56,117 nucleotides of DNA, from the NCBI GenBank assembly GCA_019322475.1, contig JAHWIN010000001.1, positions 1 to 56,117 on the forward strand, in the 5' to 3' direction. Both the position numbers and the translations under genes were made by a program. Under the pieces are notes generated by a model. The model was not told where the DNA came from. It saw only the letters and a list, made by a program, of their open reading frames with translations, and made no database searches. This DNA comes from Candidatus Woesearchaeota archaeon (GTDB lineage: Archaea > Nanobdellota > Nanobdellia > Woesearchaeales > JACPBV01). Of the stretch, positions 1 to 7,754 are shown one piece after another. Each line of letters opens with the position of its first letter. Position 1 is the stretch's first letter.

Positions 1-260
1 CCAAACCGATAATACTTCCTTATAGGCTCTGTTATCTTCCAGGTGCACTTAAGCCCCTGTGGAAAAACAACAAGGTCGCCTGCACTAAACTCAGCTTTTT
101 CTCCTGATTCTGTTGTTACCTCTGCCTTCCCCTCGATTATAAGGCACGTTTCTTTTTCCTCATACTCCCAGGGAAACTCAGAAGCCTCTTTCTCCCATAC
201 TCCCCATGACTCTGCTTCCTTCTTTTCCTCTTCTGTTGGTTTTCTTACTTCGATCTGCAT
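1..260 (-). CDS. cupin-fold (DUF861-like) protein, C-terminal end cut off
   Basis: A small cupin begins MQIEVRKPTEEEKKEAE and reaches residue 86 at the window edge, still open. The stretch GDLVVFPQGLKCTW followed by a KYYRF-type ending is characteristic of the Cupin_3/DUF861 family (about 90 residues), so only a few residues should be missing. Its start lies one base after the ilvN stop (TAA, g, ATG), so it is the last visible gene of the leuA-ilvB-ilvN operon. The family forms a single beta-barrel that may bind a small molecule or metal. No substrate can be named, and why it sits behind acetolactate synthase is unclear. Confidence 0.75.
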   Translation of the reverse strand, partial: MQIEVRKPTEEEKKEAESWGVWEKEASEFPWEYEEKETCLIIEGKAEVTTESGEKAEFSAGDLVVFPQGLKCTWKITEPIRKYYRF

Positions 261-261
261 C

Positions 262-750
262 TTACCCTCTGCTTACAGCGGTAGCCCCTGTCCTGGAAAC
301 TTCTTTTACCCCGAACTGCTTCATCAGGTCTATAAAAGCGTCTATCTTTGCAGGTGTCCCGATAAGCTCTGCAGTAACATACTTCTGTGTTATGTCAACT
401 ATCTTTGTCTTATATATCTTCGTATACCTTAATACCTCTTCCTTTGCTTTCTTGTCAGATATTGATACCTTGATCAGGCAGAGCTCCCTTATGACAGACC
501 TGTCTTCAGGCATCTCCATTACCTTTATGGTGTCTATAAGCTTGTTGACCTGCTTCTCTACCTGTTCAAGTACGCTGTCATCCCCTATAACTGTTATGAC
601 CATCTTGCTTATGCCCTTTTTCGTAGTTTTCCCTACAGTTATGGTGTCTATGTTAAATCCTCTTCTTGCAAACATCCCTGCAATCCTTGTCAGGACGCCC
701 GGCTGGTCCTCTACCAGCATAGATATTACGTGCTTTTTTTCCTTTGCCAT
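262..750 (-). CDS. ilvN: acetolactate synthase small (regulatory) subunit
   Basis: This is the regulatory subunit that binds valine and tunes acetolactate synthase, the first common step of Val/Leu/Ile synthesis. An N-terminal ACT domain is plain (HVISMLVEDQPGVLTRIAGMF, then RRGFNIDTITVG, residues 7-40), followed by the family's C-terminal domain. The length of 162 aa matches IlvN/IlvH. I start at MAKEKK (750) rather than an upstream in-frame start at 804, because the upstream 18 residues overlap ilvB and are not family-like. The ilvB stop lies one base before this ATG, implying coupled translation. Confidence 0.93.
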   Translation of the reverse strand: MAKEKKHVISMLVEDQPGVLTRIAGMFARRGFNIDTITVGKTTKKGISKMVITVIGDDSVLEQVEKQVNKLIDTIKVMEMPEDRSVIRELCLIKVSISDKKAKEEVLRYTKIYKTKIVDITQKYVTAELIGTPAKIDAFIDLMKQFGVKEVSRTGATAVSRG

Positions 751-751
751 A

Positions 752-2467
752 TTATTCACCCTCAAAAAATCTGCTAGGGGAAGCCATGCATCCCCCGAAA
801 GCATCCTTTACGTTCCCTCCTGGAGGAAGCATAGGAAGTATGTTGGATTCTTCTTCTATCTCTATGTCGATAACAGTGGTCATATCATTCTTGACAGCCT
901 GCTTCAGGGCAGCACCTAGCTCTTCTTTCTTCTTGACCCTTATCCCTTTTAGCCCGTAAGCCTCAGCTACCTTGACAAAATCCGGCGTCGTCCCTAGATA
1001 GACCTCAGAATACCTCCTGTCTGAAAACAGCTCCAGCCACTGCCTTACCATCCCAAGGTATGAATTGTTCATGATTATAGGGATGACCTTTATGTTTGCC
1101 TCCTTTACTGTCCCAAGCTCCTGTATCGTCATCTGGAAAGACCCATCTCCGTCTATAAGGAAGACATTTACATCAGGCTTTGCCACTTTTGCTCCTATAG
1201 CTGCAGGAAACCCGAATCCCATCGTCCCGGCCCCTCCTGAGCTTATGAATGTCCTTGGCTTAGACCTCTTTATGAAATGCCCTGCAAACATCTGGTGCTG
1301 GCCTACCCCTGTAACTACTATATCATCCGGCTTCAGTATATCATTTAATGCATACATGACATCCCTGGGATGTATCCTTTTTGTAGGCTTTATCTTTATG
1401 CATGCATCGCATATGGCCTTGTATTTTTTTATCTCCTTTAGCCATCTTTCCTTGTCCTTCATTTTTCTCTTCTTTAACGAAGCAGTGATGCCTTTTATCA
1501 CGTTTTTTGCATCCCCTACTATAGGTATGTCTACCTTTACGTTCTTCCCTATCTCAGCAGGGTCTATATCCGCATGTATGACCTTTGTGTTTTCAGCATA
1601 GCTTTTCAGGTTTCCTGTTATCCTGTCGCTGAACCTGCACCCTATGGTTATCAGGAGGTCTGCATGGACAGTTGCATAATTGGCTATCTTCTTTCCGTGC
1701 ATCCCTACAGTTCCCAGGCTTAAGGCATTCATCTCATCAAAAGCGCCCTTCCCCATAAATGTAGTGGTTACAGGGATTCCGGTAATTTTGACAAGCTCCT
1801 TTAGCTCATCACAGGCATCCGATAGTATAGCCCCCTGCCCTATAAGAAAAAGGGGTTTTTCTGCCTCTGCTATAGCCTCTGCAGCCTTATCTATCTGTAT
1901 TGGGTTGGCTTTTATTGTAGGCTGGAATCCCTTGATCTCGACCTCTTTTGGCAAAGGGCATGTAACCTCTCCTGTTTGGGTGTCTTTAGGCAGGTCTATG
2001 TATACAGGGCCTGGCCTGCCTTCTGAGGCTATCTTGAACGACTTCATTATGATAGGCGCCATCTGGTTAGGGCTTCTTACCTGGAAGTTGTGCTTGGTTA
2101 TAGGAAGCGTTATCCCCATCATGTCTGACTCCTGGAAAGCGTCATTCCCTATCAATGATGTTGGGACCTGCCCTCCAAAAGCGATTATAGGAACAGAATC
2201 CATATAAGCGTCCATTATTCCTGTAACTAGGTTTGTGGCTCCTGGCCCTGAAGTCGCTATGCATACCCCTGCTTTCCCTGAGGCCCTTGCATATCCCTCT
2301 GCCGCATGCGCAGCTCCCTGCTCATGCCTCACCAGAACATTTCTTATCTTTCCCTTGTAATCCAGATAAGCGTCAAATAAGGGTATAACAGATCCTCCTG
2401 GAAACCCGAATGTAACGTCTACCCCCTGTTTGATCAGGGTTTCAACGATCGCCTTTGCACCATTCAT
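752..2467 (-). CDS. ilvB: acetolactate synthase large (catalytic) subunit
   Basis: A thiamine-diphosphate enzyme that condenses two pyruvates to acetolactate, or pyruvate with 2-oxobutyrate. At 571 aa it has the usual three-domain layout. Glu49 in RHEQGAAHAAEGYA is the ThDP-activating glutamate. The ThDP/Mg motif runs from GDG (440-442) to NN (467-468). RFSDRITG and MGFGFPAAIGAK also match the family. The start overlaps the leuA stop by 4 bp. Together with ilvN it supplies branched-chain precursors. ilvC, ilvD and leuBCD are not in this window, so pathway completeness cannot be judged here. Confidence 0.96.
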   Translation of the reverse strand: MNGAKAIVETLIKQGVDVTFGFPGGSVIPLFDAYLDYKGKIRNVLVRHEQGAAHAAEGYARASGKAGVCIATSGPGATNLVTGIMDAYMDSVPIIAFGGQVPTSLIGNDAFQESDMMGITLPITKHNFQVRSPNQMAPIIMKSFKIASEGRPGPVYIDLPKDTQTGEVTCPLPKEVEIKGFQPTIKANPIQIDKAAEAIAEAEKPLFLIGQGAILSDACDELKELVKITGIPVTTTFMGKGAFDEMNALSLGTVGMHGKKIANYATVHADLLITIGCRFSDRITGNLKSYAENTKVIHADIDPAEIGKNVKVDIPIVGDAKNVIKGITASLKKRKMKDKERWLKEIKKYKAICDACIKIKPTKRIHPRDVMYALNDILKPDDIVVTGVGQHQMFAGHFIKRSKPRTFISSGGAGTMGFGFPAAIGAKVAKPDVNVFLIDGDGSFQMTIQELGTVKEANIKVIPIIMNNSYLGMVRQWLELFSDRRYSEVYLGTTPDFVKVAEAYGLKGIRVKKKEELGAALKQAVKNDMTTVIDIEIEEESNILPMLPPGGNVKDAFGGCMASPSRFFEGE

Positions 2468-4011
2468 TTTTTACCTCCCTTTGCATTGAAGTTCAATGCC
2501 TTGTTTATCCCTTTTATAAGTGCGATTGCAGAGGACATTATGACATCCTCATTGACAGCATCAGCCTTGAATACATTTCCTTTCTTGTCCTGGACAGATA
2601 TGGAAACATCTGCTAAAGCGTCTGTTCCTCCTGTTATCGCCTTCAGCCCATATTCCTTAAGCTTGATTGACTGGCCCATCATCCCTGCGATGGCATTGCT
2701 GACAGCATCTACAGGCCCTACGCCCTTTCCTTTCCCCTCTTTCTTTTTGCCGTTTACTATAAGGGTGACCTCTGCTTCAGGCTGTATCCTATTCCCTGTA
2801 GTTACCTTTATCTCATCCAGCTTTATTATCTCCTCCTCCTTTGACAATCCTCCGGCGATGTCTGTAGCGATAGCTATTATGTCCTCCCTCATGACCTCTT
2901 TCTGCTTGTCTGCCAGCTCCTTTACCTTGCTTATGACTTCCTCTATCTGCTCCTTTTCCATATCATACCCCATCTCCTTCAGGATGGACTCGACAGCATG
3001 TTTTCCGGAATGCTTGCCTATTACTATGTTTGTCCCTCTCCAGCCTATCTCCTCAGGCTTCATTATCTCATAAGTAAGCTTGCTGCTCAATACCCCGTGC
3101 TGGTGCACTCCTGCCTCATGTGCAAAAGCGTTCCTTCCCACTATTGCCTTGTTCCTCTGTACGCTCAATCCTGTCAGCGAAGATACAAGCTGTGATGTCT
3201 TGAATATCTCGGTTGTTTTTATGCCTGTATAATAGTCCTTAAAGAAGTCCTTTCTCGTCTTTATGTTCATCACTACCTCTTCTAAGCTGCAGTTGCCTGC
3301 CCTTTCCCCTATGCCGTTTATGGTGCACTCTACCTGCAATGCCCCGTTCCTTACAGCTTCCAGCGAATTAGCTACCGCTAATCCTAAGTCATTATGGCAG
3401 TGTATGCTTATTACAGCATTGTTCTTCTTGATTATGTCTCCAAGCTTTTCAAAGACGTATTTTATCCTCTTTCCGAACTCCTCAGGCTCAGCATATCCTA
3501 CTGTATCAGGTATGTTGATTGTGGTAGCTCCTGCCTCTATTGCAGCCTTTACCACATCGCACATATAGTCCATGTCTGTCCTTGCAGCATCCTCAGGGCT
3601 GAACTCAATGTCTTTGCATGATGATTTTGCATGCTTGACAGCATCTATGGTCATCTGTATTATCTCTTCCTTGCTCTTCCTCAATTTCTTTGTCCTGTGG
3701 ATCTCGGATGTAGCTATGAACGTATGTATCCTTGGCTTTTTTGAGTATTTTACAGCATCCCATGCCCTGTCGATATCCTTATATGTTGTCCTTGCAAGCC
3801 CGCAGATTACAGGGCCGTCTACGCTTTTCGCTATCAGTTTCACAGCTTCAAAATCTCCCTTGGATGCTATGGGAAACCCTGCCTCTATGACATCAACGCC
3901 CAATCTAGCAAGCTGCTTTGCCACTATAAGCTTCTCCTTCATCGTAAGCGAAGCTCCAGGGCTTTGCTCCCCATCCCTCAATGTCGTGTCAAATATGATT
4001 ATTTTTTTCAT
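2464..4011 (-). CDS. leuA: 2-isopropylmalate synthase (LeuA family)
   Basis: Condenses acetyl-CoA with 2-oxoisovalerate, the committed step to leucine. The DRE-TIM barrel signature is visible: DTTLRDGEQSPGASLT (8-23) and HCHNDLGLAVANS (metal ligands His204 and His206). The 515-aa length includes the C-terminal LeuA regulatory domain (about 390-515), which binds leucine in known enzymes. Citramalate synthase is a close relative and cannot be fully excluded. It is the first structural gene of the leuA-ilvB-ilvN-cupin operon and is preceded by an SD-like GGAGAGG nine bases before ATG. It lies downstream of a possible attenuator. Confidence 0.93.
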   Translation of the reverse strand: MKKIIIFDTTLRDGEQSPGASLTMKEKLIVAKQLARLGVDVIEAGFPIASKGDFEAVKLIAKSVDGPVICGLARTTYKDIDRAWDAVKYSKKPRIHTFIATSEIHRTKKLRKSKEEIIQMTIDAVKHAKSSCKDIEFSPEDAARTDMDYMCDVVKAAIEAGATTINIPDTVGYAEPEEFGKRIKYVFEKLGDIIKKNNAVISIHCHNDLGLAVANSLEAVRNGALQVECTINGIGERAGNCSLEEVVMNIKTRKDFFKDYYTGIKTTEIFKTSQLVSSLTGLSVQRNKAIVGRNAFAHEAGVHQHGVLSSKLTYEIMKPEEIGWRGTNIVIGKHSGKHAVESILKEMGYDMEKEQIEEVISKVKELADKQKEVMREDIIAIATDIAGGLSKEEEIIKLDEIKVTTGNRIQPEAEVTLIVNGKKKEGKGKGVGPVDAVSNAIAGMMGQSIKLKEYGLKAITGGTDALADVSISVQDKKGNVFKADAVNEDVIMSSAIALIKGINKALNFNAKGGKK

Positions 4012-4020
4012 CTTTCTTTC

Positions 4021-4043
4021 CCTCTCCTTCTGTTTTTTATAAA
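4021..4043 (-). promoter_or_regulatory. leuA ribosome-binding site and a TATA-like stretch
   Basis: On the minus strand, GGAGAGG (4027-4021) sits nine bases before the leuA ATG, a good SD. A TATA-like TTTATAAA (4043-4036) lies about 28 nt from the ATG. It could be a second, leaderless promoter, but the presence of an SD argues that leuA is read from a longer transcript starting upstream. Confidence 0.5.
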
Positions 4044-4101
4044 TTTTTCCTCCCTTTAGGTTTTTATCCTCTTAACTTTTATTCTTTTAGCTTTATCATG
4101 T

Positions 4102-4153
4102 CAAAAGAAAAATTCACGTTGGCCCTCAATTCTTAGCCTGTAAGAACTAGGGC
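4102..4153 (-). terminator. stem-loop plus U-tract, candidate attenuator upstream of leuA
   Basis: Read on the minus strand, GCCCTAGTTCTTA (4153-4141), loop CAGGC, then TAAGAATTGAGGGC (4135-4122) form a long stem interrupted by a small internal mismatch. About eight bases later comes the U-rich run TTTTTCTTTT. Archaeal RNA polymerase stops at U-tracts, so this can end transcripts before leuA. It begins three bases after the stop codon of a Leu/Val-rich small ORF. Confidence 0.6.
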
Positions 4154-4155
4154 AA

Positions 4156-4227
4156 TCACAGCACCAGAACCAATAGAAGTGAAACTAGCATAACCTTGCC
4201 GTATCCATAAGTGCTAGCTTTTCTCAT
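4156..4227 (-). CDS. putative 23-aa Leu/Val-rich leader peptide of the leu-ilv operon
   Basis: A 23-codon reading frame starts ATG at 4227 and ends TGA at 4156. The first half is MRKASTYGYGK. The last twelve residues are VMLVSLLLVLVL, that is six Leu and four Val. A TATA box centred near 4254 lies about 27 nt upstream of the ATG, the spacing of other leaderless genes in this window. The frame ends immediately before a stem-loop/U-tract and about 145 nt before leuA. Composition and position match bacterial leu/ilv attenuator peptides. The alternative is a tiny hydrophobic membrane peptide, or chance. Confidence 0.55.
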   Translation of the reverse strand: MRKASTYGYGKVMLVSLLLVLVL

Positions 4228-4246
4228 AATTCATAGTAAAATGAGA

Positions 4247-4258
4247 TTATATTTAAAT
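4247..4258 (-). promoter_or_regulatory. TATA box for the leu-ilv leader transcript
   Basis: The minus-strand sequence CATTTAAATATAATC holds a TATA-like core at 4258-4247. Its centre is about 27 nt from the ATG of the small Leu/Val-rich ORF, so the transcript would begin at or next to that ATG. Confidence 0.55.
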
Positions 4259-4300
4259 GTATGGTTTTTCGAGGATAATGTTCTATACCTCAAAACAAAA

Positions 4301-4308
4301 GTATTTTA
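4301..4308 (+). promoter_or_regulatory. TATA box for the radical SAM gene
   Basis: GTATTTTA is centred about 29 nt before the ATG at 4334, the leaderless spacing. It is divergent from the leu-ilv leader promoter. A rough 21-bp dyad (GAGGATAATGTTCTATACCTC without its exact arms, 4271-4291) lies between the two promoters. Confidence 0.45.
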
Positions 4309-4333
4309 ACGATAGGATAAAATCAGTATAGTG

Positions 4334-5281
4334 ATGAAAAAAACACACTTCGAAAGGGCGATCTTCCTGTCATGGCACTGCTCAAAGAGAGACTGCGCTT
4401 TCTGCTACCTTTCATCAAAGCCTGAGATAAGCTCAGACCCGGTAAAAGACAGAAGGTCCTTAGCTTCAATATTTGCAGAAGCGATAATATGCAGGGCATG
4501 TAACTGGAAGATAGAGTTCCTTTCTGCAGGCTGCAGCACCTTTAAGGATGAGGAACTATTGTTCATCATAAGGAACGTCTATAAGATAACCTCCCAGAAA
4601 CAGTGGCTCAATCTCGGCATATTAGATGAAAAGCAGCTTAAGCTGTTTAAGCCCTACATAGAAGGGGTTTGCGGAACTGTTGAGTGCATAACCCCCAAGC
4701 TAAGGGATAAGCTCTGCCCTTCTAAGCCCCTGCACGAGATAGGGTCAATGTTTAAGGCAGCCGACAAGCTAGGCCTTAAAAAAACTATAACGATAATCCT
4801 TGGATTGGGGGAAAAGCTGGAAGACTTCTCCCACCTGGAGAACTTCATAAAAAAACATGATATTCAACGCATCACATTCTACAGGCTGAAGCCCCAGAAA
4901 GGGACGATATTTGAAGATTCCAAAGGCCCAAAGACAGGTTATTATGTAAAGTGGATAAAAAAGGCCAAAAAAGCATTCCCTAAGATAGATATAGTTGCAG
5001 GCTCATGGCTTACCCATCTTGACGAGCTCCACTTATTGCTGGAAGCAGGAGCCTCTTCATTCACAAAGTTCCCTTCCATAAGAAAGTTCAATACAAAATA
5101 TGCAAGGCTGATAGAGGATGAGGTTAAGAAGGCAGGCATGAAGCTGGAAGGGACCCTGACAAAGGTTCCTAAGATAGATATAATCAGAGAGCTGGATAAG
5201 CTGGAGCTGAGCAGCAGGCTAAAGGATGATATGGCCATTAAGCTAAACCAGTACATTAAGAGGATGAAATTCAATTCTTAA
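4334..5281 (+). CDS. radical SAM protein with CX4CX2C cluster motif
   Basis: A 315-aa radical SAM enzyme of unknown reaction. The cluster motif lies near the N-terminus, C16-SKRD-C21-AF-C24, so the spacing is CX4CX2C rather than the standard CX3CX2C. Later barrel strands include the GE-like IILGLGEKLEDF and the FYRLKPQKGT segment seen in biotin-synthase-like/HmdB-like proteins (COG1856-type; assignment is tentative). I prefer ATG 4334 to GTG 4331 because of the TATA spacing. It stands alone, divergent from the leu-ilv leader and convergent with the ABC operon. No obvious substrate is suggested by neighbours. Confidence 0.8.
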   Translation: MKKTHFERAIFLSWHCSKRDCAFCYLSSKPEISSDPVKDRRSLASIFAEAIICRACNWKIEFLSAGCSTFKDEELLFIIRNVYKITSQKQWLNLGILDEKQLKLFKPYIEGVCGTVECITPKLRDKLCPSKPLHEIGSMFKAADKLGLKKTITIILGLGEKLEDFSHLENFIKKHDIQRITFYRLKPQKGTIFEDSKGPKTGYYVKWIKKAKKAFPKIDIVAGSWLTHLDELHLLLEAGASSFTKFPSIRKFNTKYARLIEDEVKKAGMKLEGTLTKVPKIDIIRELDKLELSSRLKDDMAIKLNQYIKRMKFNS

Positions 5282-5304
5282 AGATTTTAGGCTATATTGG
5301 TTCT

Positions 5305-6525
5305 TTACTCATACCTCAAAGAATCAACAGGCTTAAGCCTTGAAGCCTTTACAGCTGGAAGCAGTCCAGAGCCTGCCCCTACTAAAAAAGCGAACATCAT
5401 GCAGCCAATGATAAGCCAGAACGGAAAATAGGGCTTCAGCATGGATAATCCTGCAGCCCTGGCTGCAAATTCCCCTGTCTTTGCTACCCCATAGCCTGCT
5501 ATGATGCCCAATGTTCCCCCTATTAATCCCAAAAACCCGGATTCTACGACAAACACCGTAAATATGTCCTTGTTTCTGGATCCGATAGCCTTCATTATCC
5601 CTATCTCTCTTGTCCTCTCCAGCACAGCAGTATACATGGTATTCATTATATTGACCGCAGCGACGATAAGCGATATCAGGGCGATGATGACAAGGACGCC
5701 GTTTAAGACAACAATCACATTTCCATATATCTCCATCATCTGCTCAAACGACTGCACGTAAAAGTCCTCCTCTCCTTCCTTTTGCCCTTTCCTTTTCCTG
5801 AATTTCTCTTCTACCCTTTCAGCAAGCTCTCCTGGATCTTCATCAGAAGCAGCCCTTATTATGGCTATGCTGTACTCCTCATCTGAGTCAAATATCTCCA
5901 TATAGCCTTCCAGGGAAAGATAAACATTTCTGTCATCTTCCGGATTTCCTACCTCTTCATAAAACCCCACAACATCTGCTTCAAAGCCGTTGATTATTAT
6001 CTTATCTCCAAGCTTAAGCGGTTTTTTAAAGACCTTATTTGCGATCTGGTAATTATGGCCCAGAGCAGCCTTCAGCCTGTCTCCTTTCTTCAAAGCCCTG
6101 CCCTCGCTTATCTCAAATCCGGCCATTATCTCTTCAACAAGCCTTCTTTCATCAGCTTCTGTAGGCATCCCCATTATAAAAGGATATCTTGGTTTTTTTT
6201 CATCCTTTGTCTTTACTTCTCCGCTTGTGATCATATATCCTGCTATCTCCCCGACCCCTTTGATTTTCTTTATAAAATCCATATCCTCCTTGGAGAATTT
6301 TACGCTTCCCGTCCCGGGAACACCATAGCCCTTCGGCATCATCAGGAGCTTGTCAGTGCCCATCTCCTGGAACATCTCATCTGTAAATCTCCCTATCCCC
6401 TGGCCAAAGCTTACCAGGGCGAATATCGCCATTATCCCTATCAGGATAGAAAGGATGGTGAGCAGGCTCCTTGTTCTTCTGCTTATCAGGTTTTTCAGTG
6501 AATATTTTATCAGGTCTGTATTCAT
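5305..6525 (-). CDS. MacB/FtsX-type ABC transporter permease, second of a pair
   Basis: A 406-aa permease with the MacB layout: TM helix near 21-41 (LLTILSILIGIMAIFALVSFG), a long extracytoplasmic domain, then three C-terminal helices with the FtsX-family motif YTAVLERTREIGIMKAIGSRNKDI. It overlaps the preceding permease by 4 bp and is clearly its paralogue, so the two probably form a heterodimer energised by the ATPase at 9118-9813. MacB-type systems use mechanotransmission to push envelope substrates or peptides outward. The cargo is unknown. It is the last gene of the operon. Confidence 0.88.
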   Translation of the reverse strand: MNTDLIKYSLKNLISRRTRSLLTILSILIGIMAIFALVSFGQGIGRFTDEMFQEMGTDKLLMMPKGYGVPGTGSVKFSKEDMDFIKKIKGVGEIAGYMITSGEVKTKDEKKPRYPFIMGMPTEADERRLVEEIMAGFEISEGRALKKGDRLKAALGHNYQIANKVFKKPLKLGDKIIINGFEADVVGFYEEVGNPEDDRNVYLSLEGYMEIFDSDEEYSIAIIRAASDEDPGELAERVEEKFRKRKGQKEGEEDFYVQSFEQMMEIYGNVIVVLNGVLVIIALISLIVAAVNIMNTMYTAVLERTREIGIMKAIGSRNKDIFTVFVVESGFLGLIGGTLGIIAGYGVAKTGEFAARAAGLSMLKPYFPFWLIIGCMMFAFLVGAGSGLLPAVKASRLKPVDSLRYE

Positions 6526-7745
6526 TTTGAGTAGCGGATAGCATCCACTGGATTAAGTTTAGACGCCTTGTAGGCAGGCAGCACCCCAAAAACAGCGCCA
6601 ACACTAAAAGAGAATAATAAAGCCCCTAAGATGAGGAAAATACTGAAATGGGTTCCGATAAGTTCGCTGCCAAGGGCCGCTCTTCCTATGGCAGCTAAGC
6701 TTGTTGCAAAAAAAACTCCAAGTAATATGCCGATAATGCCCCCTGCACTCCCCAATAGCCCCGATTCCATAAAAAACAGGGTGAATATTGAGCTGTTTCT
6801 TGCTCCGATCGATTTCATTATGCCTATCTCTCTTGTCCTCTCCAGCACAGCAGTATACATGGTATTCATTATCCCTATCCCCCCTACAACAAGGCTTATT
6901 CCTGCGATTATCCAGACAAATATATTTACAGACAAAAGGATGTTGTTCAGGTTTTCAACGATATTCTGGGCTGTTTCAACAGTAAAGTCCTCCTCTCCTT
7001 CGTCTACATCCCTCTTTTTCCTGAGCAGCTTTTCAATATCCTTTTTTACCTCCTCAATATCAGCTCCCTCCCTGACCCTTACCCCTATCATGTCATACTC
7101 ATCAGCCTCTTCTTCAAACAGTTCCCTCTGCACATCCTCATTGAGCAGTATGGATGAATCCAGCATAAAATTTCCTTTTTTTTCCAGTATGCCCGCAACC
7201 TTGAACTCCTTGTCTTCTAGCTCTATCTTGCTTCCAGGCATTATCTCCTTGCCGAATGTTTTTTCATCAGCAAGGCTTGAGCCGATCACTGCAGCATATT
7301 TATCGCCATCATCCAGCAGCCTTCCTTTTGCAGCTTCGTAATTTATAGCCTCTTCTATATCTCTCCTGTCTTCACCGTCAGGCATGCTGGTCGCTATAGA
7401 GAATGAGGTCTTGTCATTATACCCCATCTTTATCTGGTTTGCTATCCTTCCGGCTGCCATCCTGACACCGCCTACGCTTTCTATCTGCCCTACATTGCTC
7501 TTTGTAAACGGCACCTCTACGATGGTGGTCCCTGGAGGGCCATGAGCGCCTCCGGTAGTTATCATCATAAGGTCAGCTCCCAGGAAGCCAAACTGGGAGT
7601 TTATAGCTACCCTTAAACCTTCCCCAAGCCCGATCAGCGCCACAACAGCAGCTATCCCTATGAATATTCCGAGCATGGTCAGCCAGCTTCTCAGCTTTCT
7701 GGACTTCAAATTATTAAAAGAAAAAAGGAAATAATCTTTCAGCAT
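6522..7745 (-). CDS. MacB/FtsX-type ABC transporter permease, first of a pair
   Basis: A 407-aa permease with the same order of parts as its downstream paralogue: N-terminal helix in LRSWLTMLGIFIGIAAVVALIGLG, periplasmic-type domain (about 45-270), and C-terminal FtsX helices with YTAVLERTREIGIMKSIGARNSSI. The extracellular domains differ more than the membrane parts, fitting a heterodimer. The start lies ten bases after the surface-protein gene at 7755-9083. A weak SD-like GTGGT precedes the ATG. Confidence 0.88.
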   Translation of the reverse strand: MLKDYFLFSFNNLKSRKLRSWLTMLGIFIGIAAVVALIGLGEGLRVAINSQFGFLGADLMMITTGGAHGPPGTTIVEVPFTKSNVGQIESVGGVRMAAGRIANQIKMGYNDKTSFSIATSMPDGEDRRDIEEAINYEAAKGRLLDDGDKYAAVIGSSLADEKTFGKEIMPGSKIELEDKEFKVAGILEKKGNFMLDSSILLNEDVQRELFEEEADEYDMIGVRVREGADIEEVKKDIEKLLRKKRDVDEGEEDFTVETAQNIVENLNNILLSVNIFVWIIAGISLVVGGIGIMNTMYTAVLERTREIGIMKSIGARNSSIFTLFFMESGLLGSAGGIIGILLGVFFATSLAAIGRAALGSELIGTHFSIFLILGALLFSFSVGAVFGVLPAYKASKLNPVDAIRYSK

Positions 7746-7754
7746 TTATACCAC

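Noticed and set aside
262..804. Longer ilvN start at 804
   Set aside because: The extra 18 residues lie within the end of ilvB and do not resemble the ACT-domain start; MAKEKK at 750 fits family length.
4036..4043. TATA-like site as the sole leuA promoter
   Set aside because: Spacing to ATG fits a leaderless start, but leuA has a good SD and a promoter-leader-terminator arrangement lies upstream; left as an alternative.
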